Below, in pieces: positions 1 through 9,838 of a stretch of 64,000 nucleotides of DNA. This DNA comes from Parasponia andersonii (Eukaryota > Streptophyta > Magnoliopsida > Rosales > Cannabaceae). Location: contig JXTB01000233.1 in the NCBI GenBank assembly GCA_002914805.1, positions 186,001 through 250,000 on the forward strand. The letters are read 5' to 3'. Numbering within the stretch: position 1 is the first letter of the stretch; the number at the start of each line of letters is the position of its first letter. A program made the translations under genes and the position numbers. The notes below the pieces were generated by a model. It was not told the origin of the DNA. It worked only from the letters and a program-made list of their open reading frames with translations, and ran no database searches.

Positions 1-827
1 CTGGACATCGTCGGAGAGCTGTCTAGAAGTCCAAGGGGAAGGAGGTACGTCCTACTGGCCACGGATTACTTCACCAAATGGGTAGAGGCTGAAGCCTACG
101 CGACCATTAGTAAGATAGATACTATTAACTTCATCTGGAAGAACATAATCTGTCGGTTCGGGATCCCGAAAGAGATACACGCCGATCATGGCACACAGTT
201 CCAAAATGCTAAGATCAAAGAGCTGTGCGAGCTGTATGATATAAGGCTCAGTTTCTCTTCCGTGAACTACCCTCAAGGGAATGGCTAAGCGGAGGCAACG
301 AACAAAGCCATAGCAGCATCAAAAAGAACTTACAGGAGGCTAAAGGCAAGTGGTTAGAAGAGCTTCCGGCCGTGGTATAGGCCCATCGAACCACGAAGCG
401 GAGGTCGACTGGAAGAATGCCATTCGCCATAGTCTACGGATCAGAGGCTATGATCCCGACCGAGGTCGGCCTCCCGAACCTCCGCTCCGAAGTGGTAAAA
501 GATGCCCCCTTAAACGAACGCCAGCTAAGCCGCAACACAGACCTCCTGGAGGAAACGAGAGACATGATCCTGGTCCACCTGGCTTCATACCACCAGCAGG
601 CTAGGTCCTACTACGCAAAAAAACTTAATGCTCGACGATTTAATGCCGGGGATTGGGTCTTGAAAGTTAGAACAGGGAATTCCTCGAAACTGGACTCTAA
701 TTGGATCGGACCCTATGAGGTGATCAAAGTACTTGACAATGGTGCGTATATCCTGAAAGAGCTCAAGACCGGGAAAAACTTGCCGAACACGTGGAACGCT
801 CAGCACTTGAAAAAGTATCACGTGTAA
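1..827 (+). pseudogene. Ty3/gypsy integrase core and C-terminal domain, broken
   Basis: Frame 1 reads LDIVGEL, then YFTKWVEAEAYATI, IICRFGIPKEIHADHGTQF and NG-stop-AEATNKAI. These are the DDE integrase core with both aspartates (LDIVG; HADHGTQ) and the glutamate (AEAT) still recognisable. A TAA at 286-288 sits where a CAA glutamine is usual. The frame then shifts near 310-320 and a TAG at 378-380 replaces a tryptophan codon. The open C-terminal part (417-827) reads FAIVYGSEAMIPTEVG, then GDWVLKV and GPYEVIKVLDNGAYIL, ending LKKYHV-stop. This is the integrase C-terminal DNA-binding region typical of Tat pol. The protein cannot be made as one chain. Identification of the family is firm; the exact subclade is not. 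Confidence 0.88.
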
Positions 828-939
828 GACACATACATATGATGTAAGACCATGTGAATGCTTATATTATTGAAAAGCTTAAATCTAGAACAGGTCAAGT
901 TTCCTTTTTGCCGCATGGATTCATCTTTTGGATTGCTAT

Positions 940-1395
940 GGAAAAGGGGTCTGCCCACAGTGGCAGACCCCATGCACTATTCACGCGTGAGACCCATGTG
1001 AACGCTTATATTATTAAGCTTAATTCTGAAACAGGTCAGGTCTTCTACCACATAAAAAAATCATACCAGGTTACCACGAAAAGGGTCTACACATAGTGAC
1101 AGACCCTACATTTTATTTGCACAGGCAAAAAATCATACCAAGCTGTTACGGAAAAGGGTCTGCCCACAGTGGCAGACCCCACGTTTTATTTGCACAAGCA
1201 AAAATCATACCAGGCTGCTACGGAAAAGGGTCTGCCTACAGTGCCAAACCCCACATTTTATTTGAGCTGGCAAAAAATCACACCAGGCTGCTACAGAAAA
1301 GGGTCCGCCCACAGCGGCAGATCCCACGCCTCAGTTGCACAGGCAAAAAATCATACCAGGTTGCCACAGAAAAGGATCTGCCACAGTTGTAGACC
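940..1395 (+). repeat. Tandem array A, ~73-bp units (copy 1)
   Basis: About five imperfect units of roughly 73 bp. Each has the order GAAAAGGGTCTGCCCACAG, a short inverted partner GTGGCAGACCCCA, TTTTATTTGCACA, then GGCAAAAAATCATACCA. Units start near 1078, 1151, 1224 and 1297, with a more diverged one near 941. The GGGTCTGCC...GGCAGACCC palindrome in each unit can form a hairpin. The array lies just 3' of pol, where Tat elements commonly carry tandem repeats. It is repeated at 1982-2437 by the join artefact. Confidence 0.75.
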
Positions 1396-1418
1396 GTATG
1401 CACTACTCGCTCAAAAAC

Positions 1419-1775
1419 GCTCGTACTATAGGTATCACGTCGCTTGTCGACAAAGAAGAAAGAGCTGTGTAACCAAAAACTTGCCAGCAAACCTAAAAAA
1501 TGCTCGTACTATGGGGATCACGTCGCTTGTCGATGACCCGAAAAAACGTACGAAGAGGAAAGAGCTGTGCAACCAAAAACTTAGCAGCAGACCTCAAAAC
1601 GCTCGTACTATAGGGATCACGTCGCTTGTCGATGACCCGAGAAAACGTACGAAGAAGAAAGAGCTGTGCAGTAAAATGCTTGCCAGCAGACCTCATAAAA
1701 ATCGTACTGCGGGGATCACGTCGCTTACCAATGACCCAAAAAAACGTACGAAGAGGAAAGAGCTGCGCAACCAAA
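1419..1775 (+). repeat. Tandem array B, ~99-bp units (truncated by the N)
   Basis: Units begin GCTCGTACTAT at about 1419, 1502 and 1601, with a diverged unit near 1700. Spacing is 83, 99 and 99 bp. Each unit continues with GGGATCACGTCGCTTGTCGA, ACCCGAAAAAACGTACGAAG, AAAGAGCTGTGCAACC and AAACTTGCCAGCAGACCTC. The array runs into the N at 1776. Confidence 0.75.
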
Positions 1776-1776
1776 N
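1776..1776. other. Single-N sequence join
   Basis: One undetermined base separates a ~99-bp repeat unit from a restart of pol sequence already seen at 735. It marks an assembly join. Confidence 0.9.
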
Positions 1777-1981
1777 GACAATGGTGCGTATATCCTGAAA
1801 GAGCTCAAGACCGGGAAAAACTTGCCGAACACGTGGAACGCTCAGCACTTGAAAAAGTATCACGTGTAAGACACATACATATGATGTAAGACCATGTGAA
1901 TGCTTATATTATTGAAAAGCTTAAATCTAGAACAGGTCAAGTTTCCTTTTTGCCGCATGGATTCATCTTTTGGATTGCTAT

Positions 1982-2437
1982 GGAAAAGGGGTCTGCCCAC
2001 AGTGGCAGACCCCATGCACTATTCACGCGTGAGACCCATGTGAACGCTTATATTATTAAGCTTAATTCTGAAACAGGTCAGGTCTTCTACCACATAAAAA
2101 AATCATACCAGGTTACCACGAAAAGGGTCTACACATAGTGACAGACCCTACATTTTATTTGCACAGGCAAAAAATCATACCAAGCTGTTACGGAAAAGGG
2201 TCTGCCCACAGTGGCAGACCCCACGTTTTATTTGCACAAGCAAAAATCATACCAGGCTGCTACGGAAAAGGGTCTGCCTACAGTGCCAAACCCCACATTT
2301 TATTTGAGCTGGCAAAAAATCACACCAGGCTGCTACAGAAAAGGGTCCGCCCACAGCGGCAGATCCCACGCCTCAGTTGCACAGGCAAAAAATCATACCA
2401 GGTTGCCACAGAAAAGGATCTGCCACAGTTGTAGACC
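1982..2437 (+). repeat. Tandem array A (second, duplicate copy)
   Basis: Identical to 940-1395 at an offset of 1042, with the same ~73-bp hairpin-bearing units. Probably an assembly duplicate rather than an extra array. Confidence 0.75.
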
Positions 2438-2460
2438 GTATGCACTACTCGCTCAAAAAC

Positions 2461-3010
2461 GCTCGTACTATAGGTATCACGTCGCTTGTCGACAAAGAAG
2501 AAAGAGCTGTGTAACCAAAAACTTGCCAGCAAACCTAAAAAATGCTCGTACTATGGGGATCACGTCGCTTGTCGATGACCCGAAAAAACGTACGAAGAGG
2601 AAAGAGCTGTGCAACCAAAAACTTAGCAGCAGACCTCAAAACGCTCGTACTATAGGGATCACGTCGCTTGTCGATGACCCGAGAAAACGTACGAAGAGGA
2701 AAGAGCTGTGCAACCAAAAACTTACCAGCAGACCTCGAAAACGCTCGTACTATAGGGATCACGTCGCTTGTCGATGACCCGAGAAAATATACGAAGAGGA
2801 AAGAGCTGTGCAACCAAAAACTTGCTAGCAAACCTCAAAAATGCTCGTACTATGGGGATCACGTCGCTTGTTGACGACCCGAGAAAACGTATGAAGAAGA
2901 ATGAGCTGCGCAACCAAAACTTGCCAGTAGACCTCGAAAACGATCGTACTATGGGAATCACATCGTGCAATAAAATGCTTACCGATGACCCGAGAAAACG
3001 TACGAGGAGA
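2461..3010 (+). repeat. Tandem array B, ~99-bp units (fuller copy)
   Basis: The same ~99-bp unit as at 1419, with starts near 2461, 2544, 2643, 2743, 2843 and 2942, so about six units. Later units diverge, and the last blends into the start of array C. Because the units are open in one frame they produce long spurious ORFs on both strands; none resembles a protein family. Confidence 0.75.
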
Positions 3011-3049
3011 AAAGGGCCGTGCAACCCAAAAGCTTGCCAGCAGACCCCA

Positions 3050-3262
3050 TAAGAAACATTTTAGCTATACAAAGAGCTAAAGGAAAGCAGGGTCGGGATC
3101 CACCTGTTGGGAGTGGACCCTCCCTAAGGAATATTTTAGCTATACAAATGGTTAAAGGAAAGCAGGGTCGGGATTCACCCGTTGGAAGTGGACCCTCCCT
3201 AAGGAACATTTTAGCTAAACGAATGGCTAAAGGAAAGCAGGCTCTACCCGGGGGATGGTTTA
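3050..3262 (+). repeat. Tandem array C, ~74-bp units
   Basis: Three units begin AACATTTTAGCTATACAAA or a near variant at about 3054, 3128 and 3203, and continue with GGCTAAAGGAAAGCAGGGTC and TGGGAGTGGACCCTCCCTAAGG. The GGGAGTGGACCCTCCC segment is again a short imperfect palindrome. Confidence 0.7.
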
Positions 3263-3902
3263 TTTGCGCATGGACAGGATGTGAACGAATTTAGAGTCTA
3301 CCCTTGGAAGTATTCTAGTACCAGACCAAACATGAAGGCAGAAATTAATATTAAAGTTTGTTTATTATGTCCTAAAAATACAAAGTGCACGGTCAACAGT
3401 GGTGCGCGCTCATAAGCCCTATTTACGGGAGGCAGGTCGCGAACGGACTCGTAGGGAGATATTAGAGTGGTAGTACCCTGTTTGTTCCCAGTAAGAGCCG
3501 AGCCCAGGCCTTCTCATTTGCAACGATGGGTCCAAACAATGGTCGACCAATCCCTGAAGCTGGTTCCGAGCGCGGTCCCATTTGGGGTCGGAAAAGTCCA
3601 ACCACACGCGCAGGTCGAACTCTGCCAATACAAGTCATAACAGAAGTTATACCTCCGTAAAACCGGATGAGTCAGAGCTCGTATCCCTATCTCCGGAACC
3701 AATCTTGACAGTCATGGCTCGAGAAGGACTCACTAATGGCCCAAAATCATGTCCATCCGAGTCATCCACAATTATTTATACAGACGGCTACAACAAGGTT
3801 TAACTTTACCTCGGACGCAGTCAACACAGAAAAAAAGAACAGACTAAAGAAGAATCGCATTGTTCTTATTATTTATACGGAGGGTTACAACGAGGGTCAG
3901 CT
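3263..3902. other. Non-coding spacer of the Tat element
   Basis: Sequence between the last tandem array and the antisense ORF. It contains ATTATTTATAC-GG-GG-TACAA-type short direct repeats (near 3770 and 3868). I see no coding potential; it is part of the retroelement 3' region. Confidence 0.5.
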
Positions 3903-6860
3903 TTACAAATGTACAAAATTAAGGACCGTAATTACCTCCGGCCAGGGGAGCGCGGCCAGTCCCAGTGCTTGGACCAACCCCGGTGGAGGGTGGCGTACCA
4001 GGGTCAGATTCATCACTGGATACAATGACCATACTAGATCCCTTTCTAGTTGAGACCCTGAGACTAGGCTGACCGCCAGGGCTAGCGGACCAGAAATGGG
4101 GATAAACTCTTTGGCACCAGAAGCAGATGTAGAGGGCCCGTCCTTTTCCGCAGCAAGCATCTTCAGCACGTCAGCTGGGTACGTGATGCTAATCTCATCC
4201 CCAAGCTGCTGCATGTAATGACAGAATAGTGGTCTCTCTCGACACTTTTCTGATCGTCAAACTGGTCTGGCATTACCACCTTAGTGTGGCTTTCGAACTC
4301 TCTATTCTCTCAGCTAGACCTATAACTTTCTACAGAAAGGACGTCCACTGCCTCTAGTACCTCGTTTTCAGTTTCTCCGCGTCCGCCAGCCTATCCTTCA
4401 ACGCCGCCAGCCTGAGCTCCGCTTGCCGCTGCGATAAGCCGAACAAAAAAGTGTTAATGCTGGCAAGGTCCTCGCTGTGTTTGCGAGACATCTCCACATA
4501 AGCACCCATCAGATTTTTGTGATCCAAGAAGAGATATCGATTTATCTCGTTAGACCGGTCAAGTCTGTATTGCAGAGAGTGGGCCTCTAGCTTGGCTTTC
4601 GCCTTGGCTTTCTTCGCTTCTATGGCGTCGTCGACAGCCCTATCATGAGCGACGAAAGCCAGTCCCATCTCTACCTCCGCGCTTTGCAACTCTTGCTCCT
4701 TGACCCTTAGCTCGTTTTGAGCCAGTTTGTGGCCTTAGATTGTGCAAGTTTGCCGGCCTCTGCCTCGGCCAGTCTTGCAGCCAGCTCTTCGCGCCTGGAC
4801 CTCTCGACGCTCTGAGCATGAGCGACCGTGCTGCTGACCCTCGCCTCCTCGAGGCTCTGATATAAATCGAACTCAGACCTCAATTTGAAGAGGGCGGCCA
4901 CACTGCGCTCGGCTAGTGTAGAGCGGGAGCTCAGCTCCTCAGTCAAATCCCTGACGCGAGAGGAATAGAAAGACCGGATGGCGGCCAGCTGCAAGTTAGA
5001 CAAAAAAAGGAGGGGTCAGTGTCTAGCAAGGATGCTTAAAAACATAGAAGCAACCAAGTGGACTAAACTTGTGCGAAGGTACGGCTGGTGACAAGCTTAA
5101 CGTTCTCCAAAGAGAGCACCTCCAACTTCGGCTCTACGGCTGGACCCTCCCTTTGGGCGTTACCCACGCCTGGGGAACACGGCTCCGTCCCACTAGCTGT
5201 GATGGCACCCTCTCCCTCAGCCGGGCATGCCCTCGAAGCAGTGGCGATAGGGACAGAGGAAGGCTCGGCACCACCGAGAGCGCCGTCGACCACGGTGGGA
5301 GGTGGTGCATCTCCTCTTGGCGGGCCGCTGTGCATCGACCTTTTTATCCTTAGAAGGGTCAGCGTGGCCCCATCATCATCATTGTCAGATGAGGGGGTAA
5401 CCCTGCCCCTCTTCTCCGCCCGGCCCTCTTCTTCGTTAGATGAGCCGACCTCATGTCGCTACTTTATTGGGACCAGGGGAGGGGAAGATAGCCGAGATTT
5501 CAACCTCGGAGCCCCCCCACTGAGCTCCGCGATCTCCCCACCGAGGCAAATAGCACCTGATTTCGAACCGGAGTCAGGGGTGGACGAGGTTGGTGCAGCA
5601 GACCCCCCAGCCAGACTCAGCGGTATCTCCTCGCTGTACGCGGTCCGTGTGGCAAACGTTCCCCTAGATGGAGGTCCACCTGCATCAGAGTGGGGGACCG
5701 CGGGCACTTTATCTCCTGAGAGCACCACGAGATGCCGGCCGGCGGGTGCCTTGGGGCGAGCCTTATGTCCCGCGGCTCCTCTCTTGACGGGGGAGGGGTC
5801 AGCCGATAGGCCCGTCTCAGAACTTGAAAAGAACAAGCAACATATTTAGGTCGCAGCCATAATCCGACCCACGAAGCTTAAGGATACGAAAATGAACCCA
5901 CTCCTAACCCTCTTGGGGGCGGCGACTTCCTCCATACAGAGCCTGACGTACTCCTCGGCTACAAGCCTCACGGCCTCCTCAAGCTCATGACTAGACAGTG
6001 CCACCAGGTCGTTGGAGCCTGCCAATTGGCTTGAAGCCGTAACCTACCGACACACCATGGCGATTCGGTCATGCTCGTCCTGATGGAATCAGTTTAGGGC
6101 AGAGGCGTCAAGTTGGCTTCGTATGTGCTTTGTGATGACCCAAGTATCCAAAGGGAATAGAAGGTATGAAACCATCCTGGGCATTATATTCATCACTAGG
6201 GGGTTGAGGACGGCCTGGATATACTGGCAGTCCCCAGAAGATCCGAAGGTGACGATCCCCTCCAGGCCTTTGAGCCGCCCCGCCGACAAATGGGGCTCGA
6301 ACCTGTTCTTTTCTACCGAGACTGCACAAGACAAAATAAAGTGAGCAATAACAGACGAGAAGAACGCATACTCGAAAATCACGACCTAGCACTTACTCTG
6401 CAGGAAAGCTGAGGGAACTTGGAAATGCTCGCCATTTACCCAAGGGGAGCACCACGCCCCTCCAACGGCGTATAGCCTAGCGTGGGAGTCCCATTGCTTT
6501 GTCTGACCTCGGCAAGCCCTAGAAGATATGATGCCCCGGAAGCGGCTGCAGGTAAAAGATGGAGTAGGAACTCTTCTTGGGGATGAGGGTGAGTTTGTAA
6601 GCATAAAAGACCACCTCCAAGTCGATATGCAGGTTATAAAGAACTGACAGGGTGGAAAGCCCCATCAGAATCATATCCCCATTTGCATTTAACTGCATCG
6701 GGTGGATCCCCGTCAAAGTGAAGGATTGGTGGATCAGAGGAGGAAGGGGGAATCGTAGCCATTCTAGATATTTTCTGCCTAGGATAATAGAGCCTTCGGG
6801 GGCAGAGGGACGAAGATACTAATCCGAAGGACCCTCGACCCTTTGCAGCGTCACTCCACT
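3903..6860 (-). pseudogene. Antisense ORF of Tat element, decayed (Transposase_28-like N-terminus)
   Basis: Read on the minus strand from about 6860, the N-terminal part includes TGIHPMQLNANGDMILMGLS, HIDLEVVFYAYKL and, further on, KGLEGIVTFGS. This style matches the plant 'putative gypsy type transposon' domain (PF04195, from memory). Next come a Ser/Pro/Gly-rich low-complexity stretch (about 5836-5063) and an alanine/glutamate-rich coiled coil (5003-4354), with DRAVDDAIEAKKAKAKAKLE, then a short acidic tail to 3903. Several stops and frameshifts break the frame, near 6516, 6089, 5840, 5457, 5060 and 4700. Antisense ORFs between pol and the 3' LTR are described in Tat-lineage elements; their function is unknown. 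Any introns are not resolved, so this is given as one span. Confidence 0.6.
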
Positions 6861-7219
6861 AGGGAGGCAGAGCTGTCTCCTTAGTGAATCTAACTCTGAA
6901 TCCACGATGGGGCGCAATTGTTCTAGGTACGATTAAAAGAGTAAAAGTCTCTAGAAAAGAGGAAATCGGAAACCCTAGGATTTTATGAGGCTAGAATGAT
7001 TGAAGATTTTAGTAAAGTAGCAAGGCGTAATTGCCGCTTTTATAGAGGGGGAGCTGAAGAGTTTTTCTGAAAAAAGGGAGAGCAAAGGAGACCGAACAGT
7101 TAGAACTTCGTAATTTAAAAATTTCGTGACATGGGATGGCGTGTCTCCGCATCGGCAAGGGAGAGCCACGTGCATCCTCCAGATTGGAAGAACGGATAAA
7201 CAATTTCCCCACTTGATGG

Positions 7220-7238
7220 ATAGGGAAATAGGGGCAGT
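7220..7238 (+). other. Candidate polypurine tract
   Basis: ATAGGGAAATAGGGGCAGT lies directly before a TGTGGGATCC start. It is the most plausible plus-strand primer site next to the putative 3' LTR. An alternative purine run, GCTGGGGGG near 7450, is not followed by TG. Confidence 0.4.
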
Positions 7239-8063
7239 TGTGGGATCCGTTCTCAAATCGTATACCACGTGGACAATTAAACGGCAGAACAGGTCACAAA
7301 CAGAGCCCACTGTCTGACAGGTATCGAGAGTGATAAGCTAAAGGCCACGCGAGTCACACGTGATACCACATCGACCATTGGCTGTCCGAGATTAGGGCCG
7401 ACCCATCACAGACCCTGGACAGACTCAGCCCAGTCCGACCCTTACCTCGACAGCTGGGGGGTCGGAAGCCCTAAGGGACTTCCACCAGAATACAATGGAA
7501 AGCAACTCACAACTCTAGTCCCAGACAGAGCATTTAATGCGATCTTGGGTAACTGTGCGCAAGGGGCAAGCTGTCCTGACAGAACGACAATTTGTCCAAA
7601 TCTCACCCCTGATAGCCTCAAGCCATAGGAGGTGGCGCAAACCAGGCTACAGCGATACAGAGGAGATCACGGTAATCTCGGCCCGTGACCTCTAGGAAAA
7701 ACTTTGAGGAAAAAGGTACTCAGTCCTGAGATTGAGACCCGGATGATTTACAATCTTAGGACTATATATATATAAGCCATGCATTCCCGAGAGGAAGAAT
7801 GTACGCATACAAAAAGAGATATTTAAAAATTTACGAGCAAGAAACAAATATATACTCATATAGAACTAAATTCTTGTTACCCTGAATCAAAGAAAGATCA
7901 CTGACTTAAGCATCGGAGAGTCTTTGCAGGTAGCCACTCCCGCCTCTCCGACCCTGCCTGAAGTTTAGAACACTTTGGAATAGTAAGGACACGTGGACAG
8001 TTTGAGGACACATCATCAGTGGTTCAAAGACACGTGGACGGCTGGTGAGAAACCGATCCAACA
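7239..8063 (+). repeat. Probable 3' LTR of the Tat element
   Basis: The candidate LTR of about 825 bp starts TGTGGGATCCGTT and ends CGATCCAACA. The two ends are imperfect inverted complements, as expected for LTR termini. A TATA element (7764-7774) is followed by a U5-like region with GCATCGGAGAGTCTTTGCAG and CTCCGACCCTGCC, a pattern typical of Tat LTRs. The 5' LTR is out of the window, so the start is inferred and the target duplication (perhaps GACAA, 8064-8068) cannot be confirmed. Confidence 0.55.
7764..7774 (+). promoter_or_regulatory. TATA element of the Tat LTR
   Basis: TATATATATAA, about 300 bp before the LTR end, where the U3/R border of this LTR would be expected. Confidence 0.45.
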
Positions 8064-9227
8064 GACAATATTGTAAATAATGAAAAAATCAATGACATAG
8101 TAAAAACTATCACATGTGATCAATAAATTTGATACATGAGAAATAATATTCTTTTTTCTCTCTACTTTTTTACAGTGAAAAAAAAGTGTAAGATGAATTA
8201 ATATCAATTTTAATTAGATAAAAATATTTCTATAAGCAGGAAAAATAAATACCTATTGACTTGGGACCATATATATATATTATATGCACAGTATTAGGTT
8301 CATAAATGAAACAGATAATTCACATAAATGTATATTCTATATATGGCCTAACACAGTGTTAGGTTAATAAATGAAAGAGGTATTTCATATAAACATATAC
8401 TATATATGGCCTTAATCTTTATTGTCATTAATTTATGGTAATCATATTTTTCTCTCCTCAAATTTAATTTTGCAATTGACAGATTGTGAGCCTGGGAAAA
8501 AGTCCAGTCATTATTGCGTATAAAATGAATGATAAATTAATTTGTCAGTGTAGTAATTGTTGAAGTAATGCTTATTGAATATTCAACCCTTTAAGAGATA
8601 CCCATAAGTGTTCAATTTACATTTATAAATTGGTCATTACATCTTTATTATATCAAATTATTAATTTTTCTCTTTTGAATGGATTTCAAAATATCATTTT
8701 AGTTAAAGTATACTATAGTCGAAGCTATTTGAACAGTTATTAACCTCCTAAAGGCTTGTGTTCCAACGTTATATTATAATTAATAATATAAATTTCAAAC
8801 TCGTATCAAATACTTTGTTTTTTTTGTTAAAGTCAAGGGAGCTTGTAATTTAATTTTTTTGATACACTCCGAACGTCAAAACTAGTTTGATGTCATTAGC
8901 GGAAGCATTAAAACGAGGAATGTCTTGGCCGTAGTTTTAAATAATTCTAATTATTTTATTTTCAGACAAAGCAAAACAAAAAACGTTCACCGCGTAATTT
9001 TAATTATACGAAATGTCCATTTTACTCTTTTATTACATCAAAATGACATGAGTGACATAAACTTCAAACCCGCGTCCTATCCAATTCTCTTGTCCGGACC
9101 AGTGACCCGAAAACGAATGGATTTGGCATCCCATATCAGAGATTGCCACGTACACCTCAATGGAGAGCCGGGTCACAATAACCTGATCCACCACCAACAC
9201 AATTTCAGGAAAAAAAAAAAAAAAAGG

Positions 9228-9228
9228 N
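9228..9228. other. Single-N sequence join
   Basis: One N follows a 15-base A homopolymer in the CLASP upstream region. I see no flanking duplication here. Confidence 0.85.
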
Positions 9229-9496
9229 CTTCCAAGTTGAGCCTCAACTCCTCTAACTACAAAGTAAAAATATGAAAACAATCAAATGAGATATACTGAA
9301 AGTGGACAGAATGAGAAAAAGGAAAAAAAAAAAAAAAAGGTAGTGAAATGGGTTTGTATTAGTAACAGTGGCAGTGGTAAAATCCGTAAATTAGGAAAAA
9401 ACCAGTGGTAAAAGGTATAACTACCCTCAACCACATAGTTTCTTCACTTCATCTTCTTTCTCCTTTAATCTGGCAAAAGAAGACAACTCTTTCTCC

Positions 9497-9533
<37 letters not shown>

Positions 9534-9631
9534 GCTTTACTCTCTCGGTGCTCTTGCACTGAAATCTGAATCCACTTTCCCTCTCTACATTTCTCTTTCA
9601 GTCACTCACACTCTCTCTCTCTCTCTCTCTC
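9497..9631 (+). repeat. CT microsatellites in the CLASP leader
   Basis: Two CT runs (9497-9532 and 9608-9631) lie 200-340 bp before the start codon, on the coding strand. CT-rich leaders are frequent in plant genes, and the runs may affect transcription or vary in length between individuals. Confidence 0.85.
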
Positions 9632-9838
9632 ACCAACACCAGCAGTGACGCCATCATTCTCCGCTAATTTTTTTTTTTTTTTTTTAGCGGAGAGAGATAG
9701 TCTGGGGAGTCTGTCTTTCACATACATTCTTTCTCTCAGTCTCTTCTTCGCTTATGCCCTTAATTGAGCCCCAAATCCGCCAGATCTGAGCCGCGAAGCA
9801 CCAGATCAAAGACGCCCAAACCCTAAATCCGCTCCGCC

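Larger units (their letters stand above)
735..2698 (+). repeat. About 0.92-kb exact direct duplication across an N
   Basis: 735-1656 and 1777-2698 read identically at a constant offset of 1042. The second copy starts directly after the single N at 1776. It includes the last 93 bases of pol and the first tandem arrays. Beyond 1656/2698 the copies part, because each runs into a different number of ~99-bp repeats. The simplest reading is two contig ends that overlap but were joined with one N because the tandem array prevented merging, rather than a biological duplication. Confidence 0.85.
1..8063 (+). mobile_element. 3' half of a Tat-lineage Ty3/gypsy retrotransposon
   Basis: The window opens inside the integrase core of a Ty3/gypsy pol on the plus strand. 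After the pol stop at 827 come about 2.4 kb of tandem repeats, then a long decayed reading frame on the opposite strand, then a purine-rich tract and a probable LTR ending in CA at 8063. This order (pol, tandem arrays, antisense ORF, 3' LTR) is known for plant Tat-lineage elements and relatives such as Ogre. The 5' LTR, gag, protease and reverse transcriptase lie outside the window. Pol and the antisense ORF carry stops and frameshifts, so the copy is dead. The internal duplication around the N at 1776 means the true length is probably about 1 kb shorter. Lineage assignment is by reading the integrase and layout, not by a tree. Confidence 0.8.
8064..9838 (+). promoter_or_regulatory. CLASP upstream region and 5' leader
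   Basis: AT-rich DNA with no protein-coding content I can support. The last ~400 bp become pyrimidine-rich and GC-richer, as is common for a plant 5' leader: CT microsatellites at 9497-9532 and 9608-9631, a poly-T run near 9670, then AGATCTGAGCCGCGAAGCA shortly before the ATG. I see no clear TATA box close to the leader, which fits a broadly expressed gene. A stretch near 8245-8275 (TACCTATTGACTTGGGACC next to a TA run) resembles one end of the MITE in CLASP intron 20. The N at 9228 follows an A run. Confidence 0.5.

Noticed and set aside
1096..2777. Long open frames over the tandem arrays (98 to 209 codons, repeated)
   Set aside because: They exist only because the 73- and 99-bp units lack stops in one frame. 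The products are repetitive, resemble no family and are part of a retroelement 3' region.
5088..5849. 253-codon plus-strand frame
   Set aside because: It is the shadow of the Ser/Pro-rich part of the antisense ORF. The GC-rich low-complexity region keeps several frames open.
6975..7310. 111-codon minus-strand frame near the Tat LTR
   Set aside because: It covers the region before and into the LTR, has no protein-like pattern and lies outside the antisense ORF core.
9033..9281. Frames across the A run and N at 9228
   Set aside because: Lys/Phe homopolymer from an A run; no protein character.
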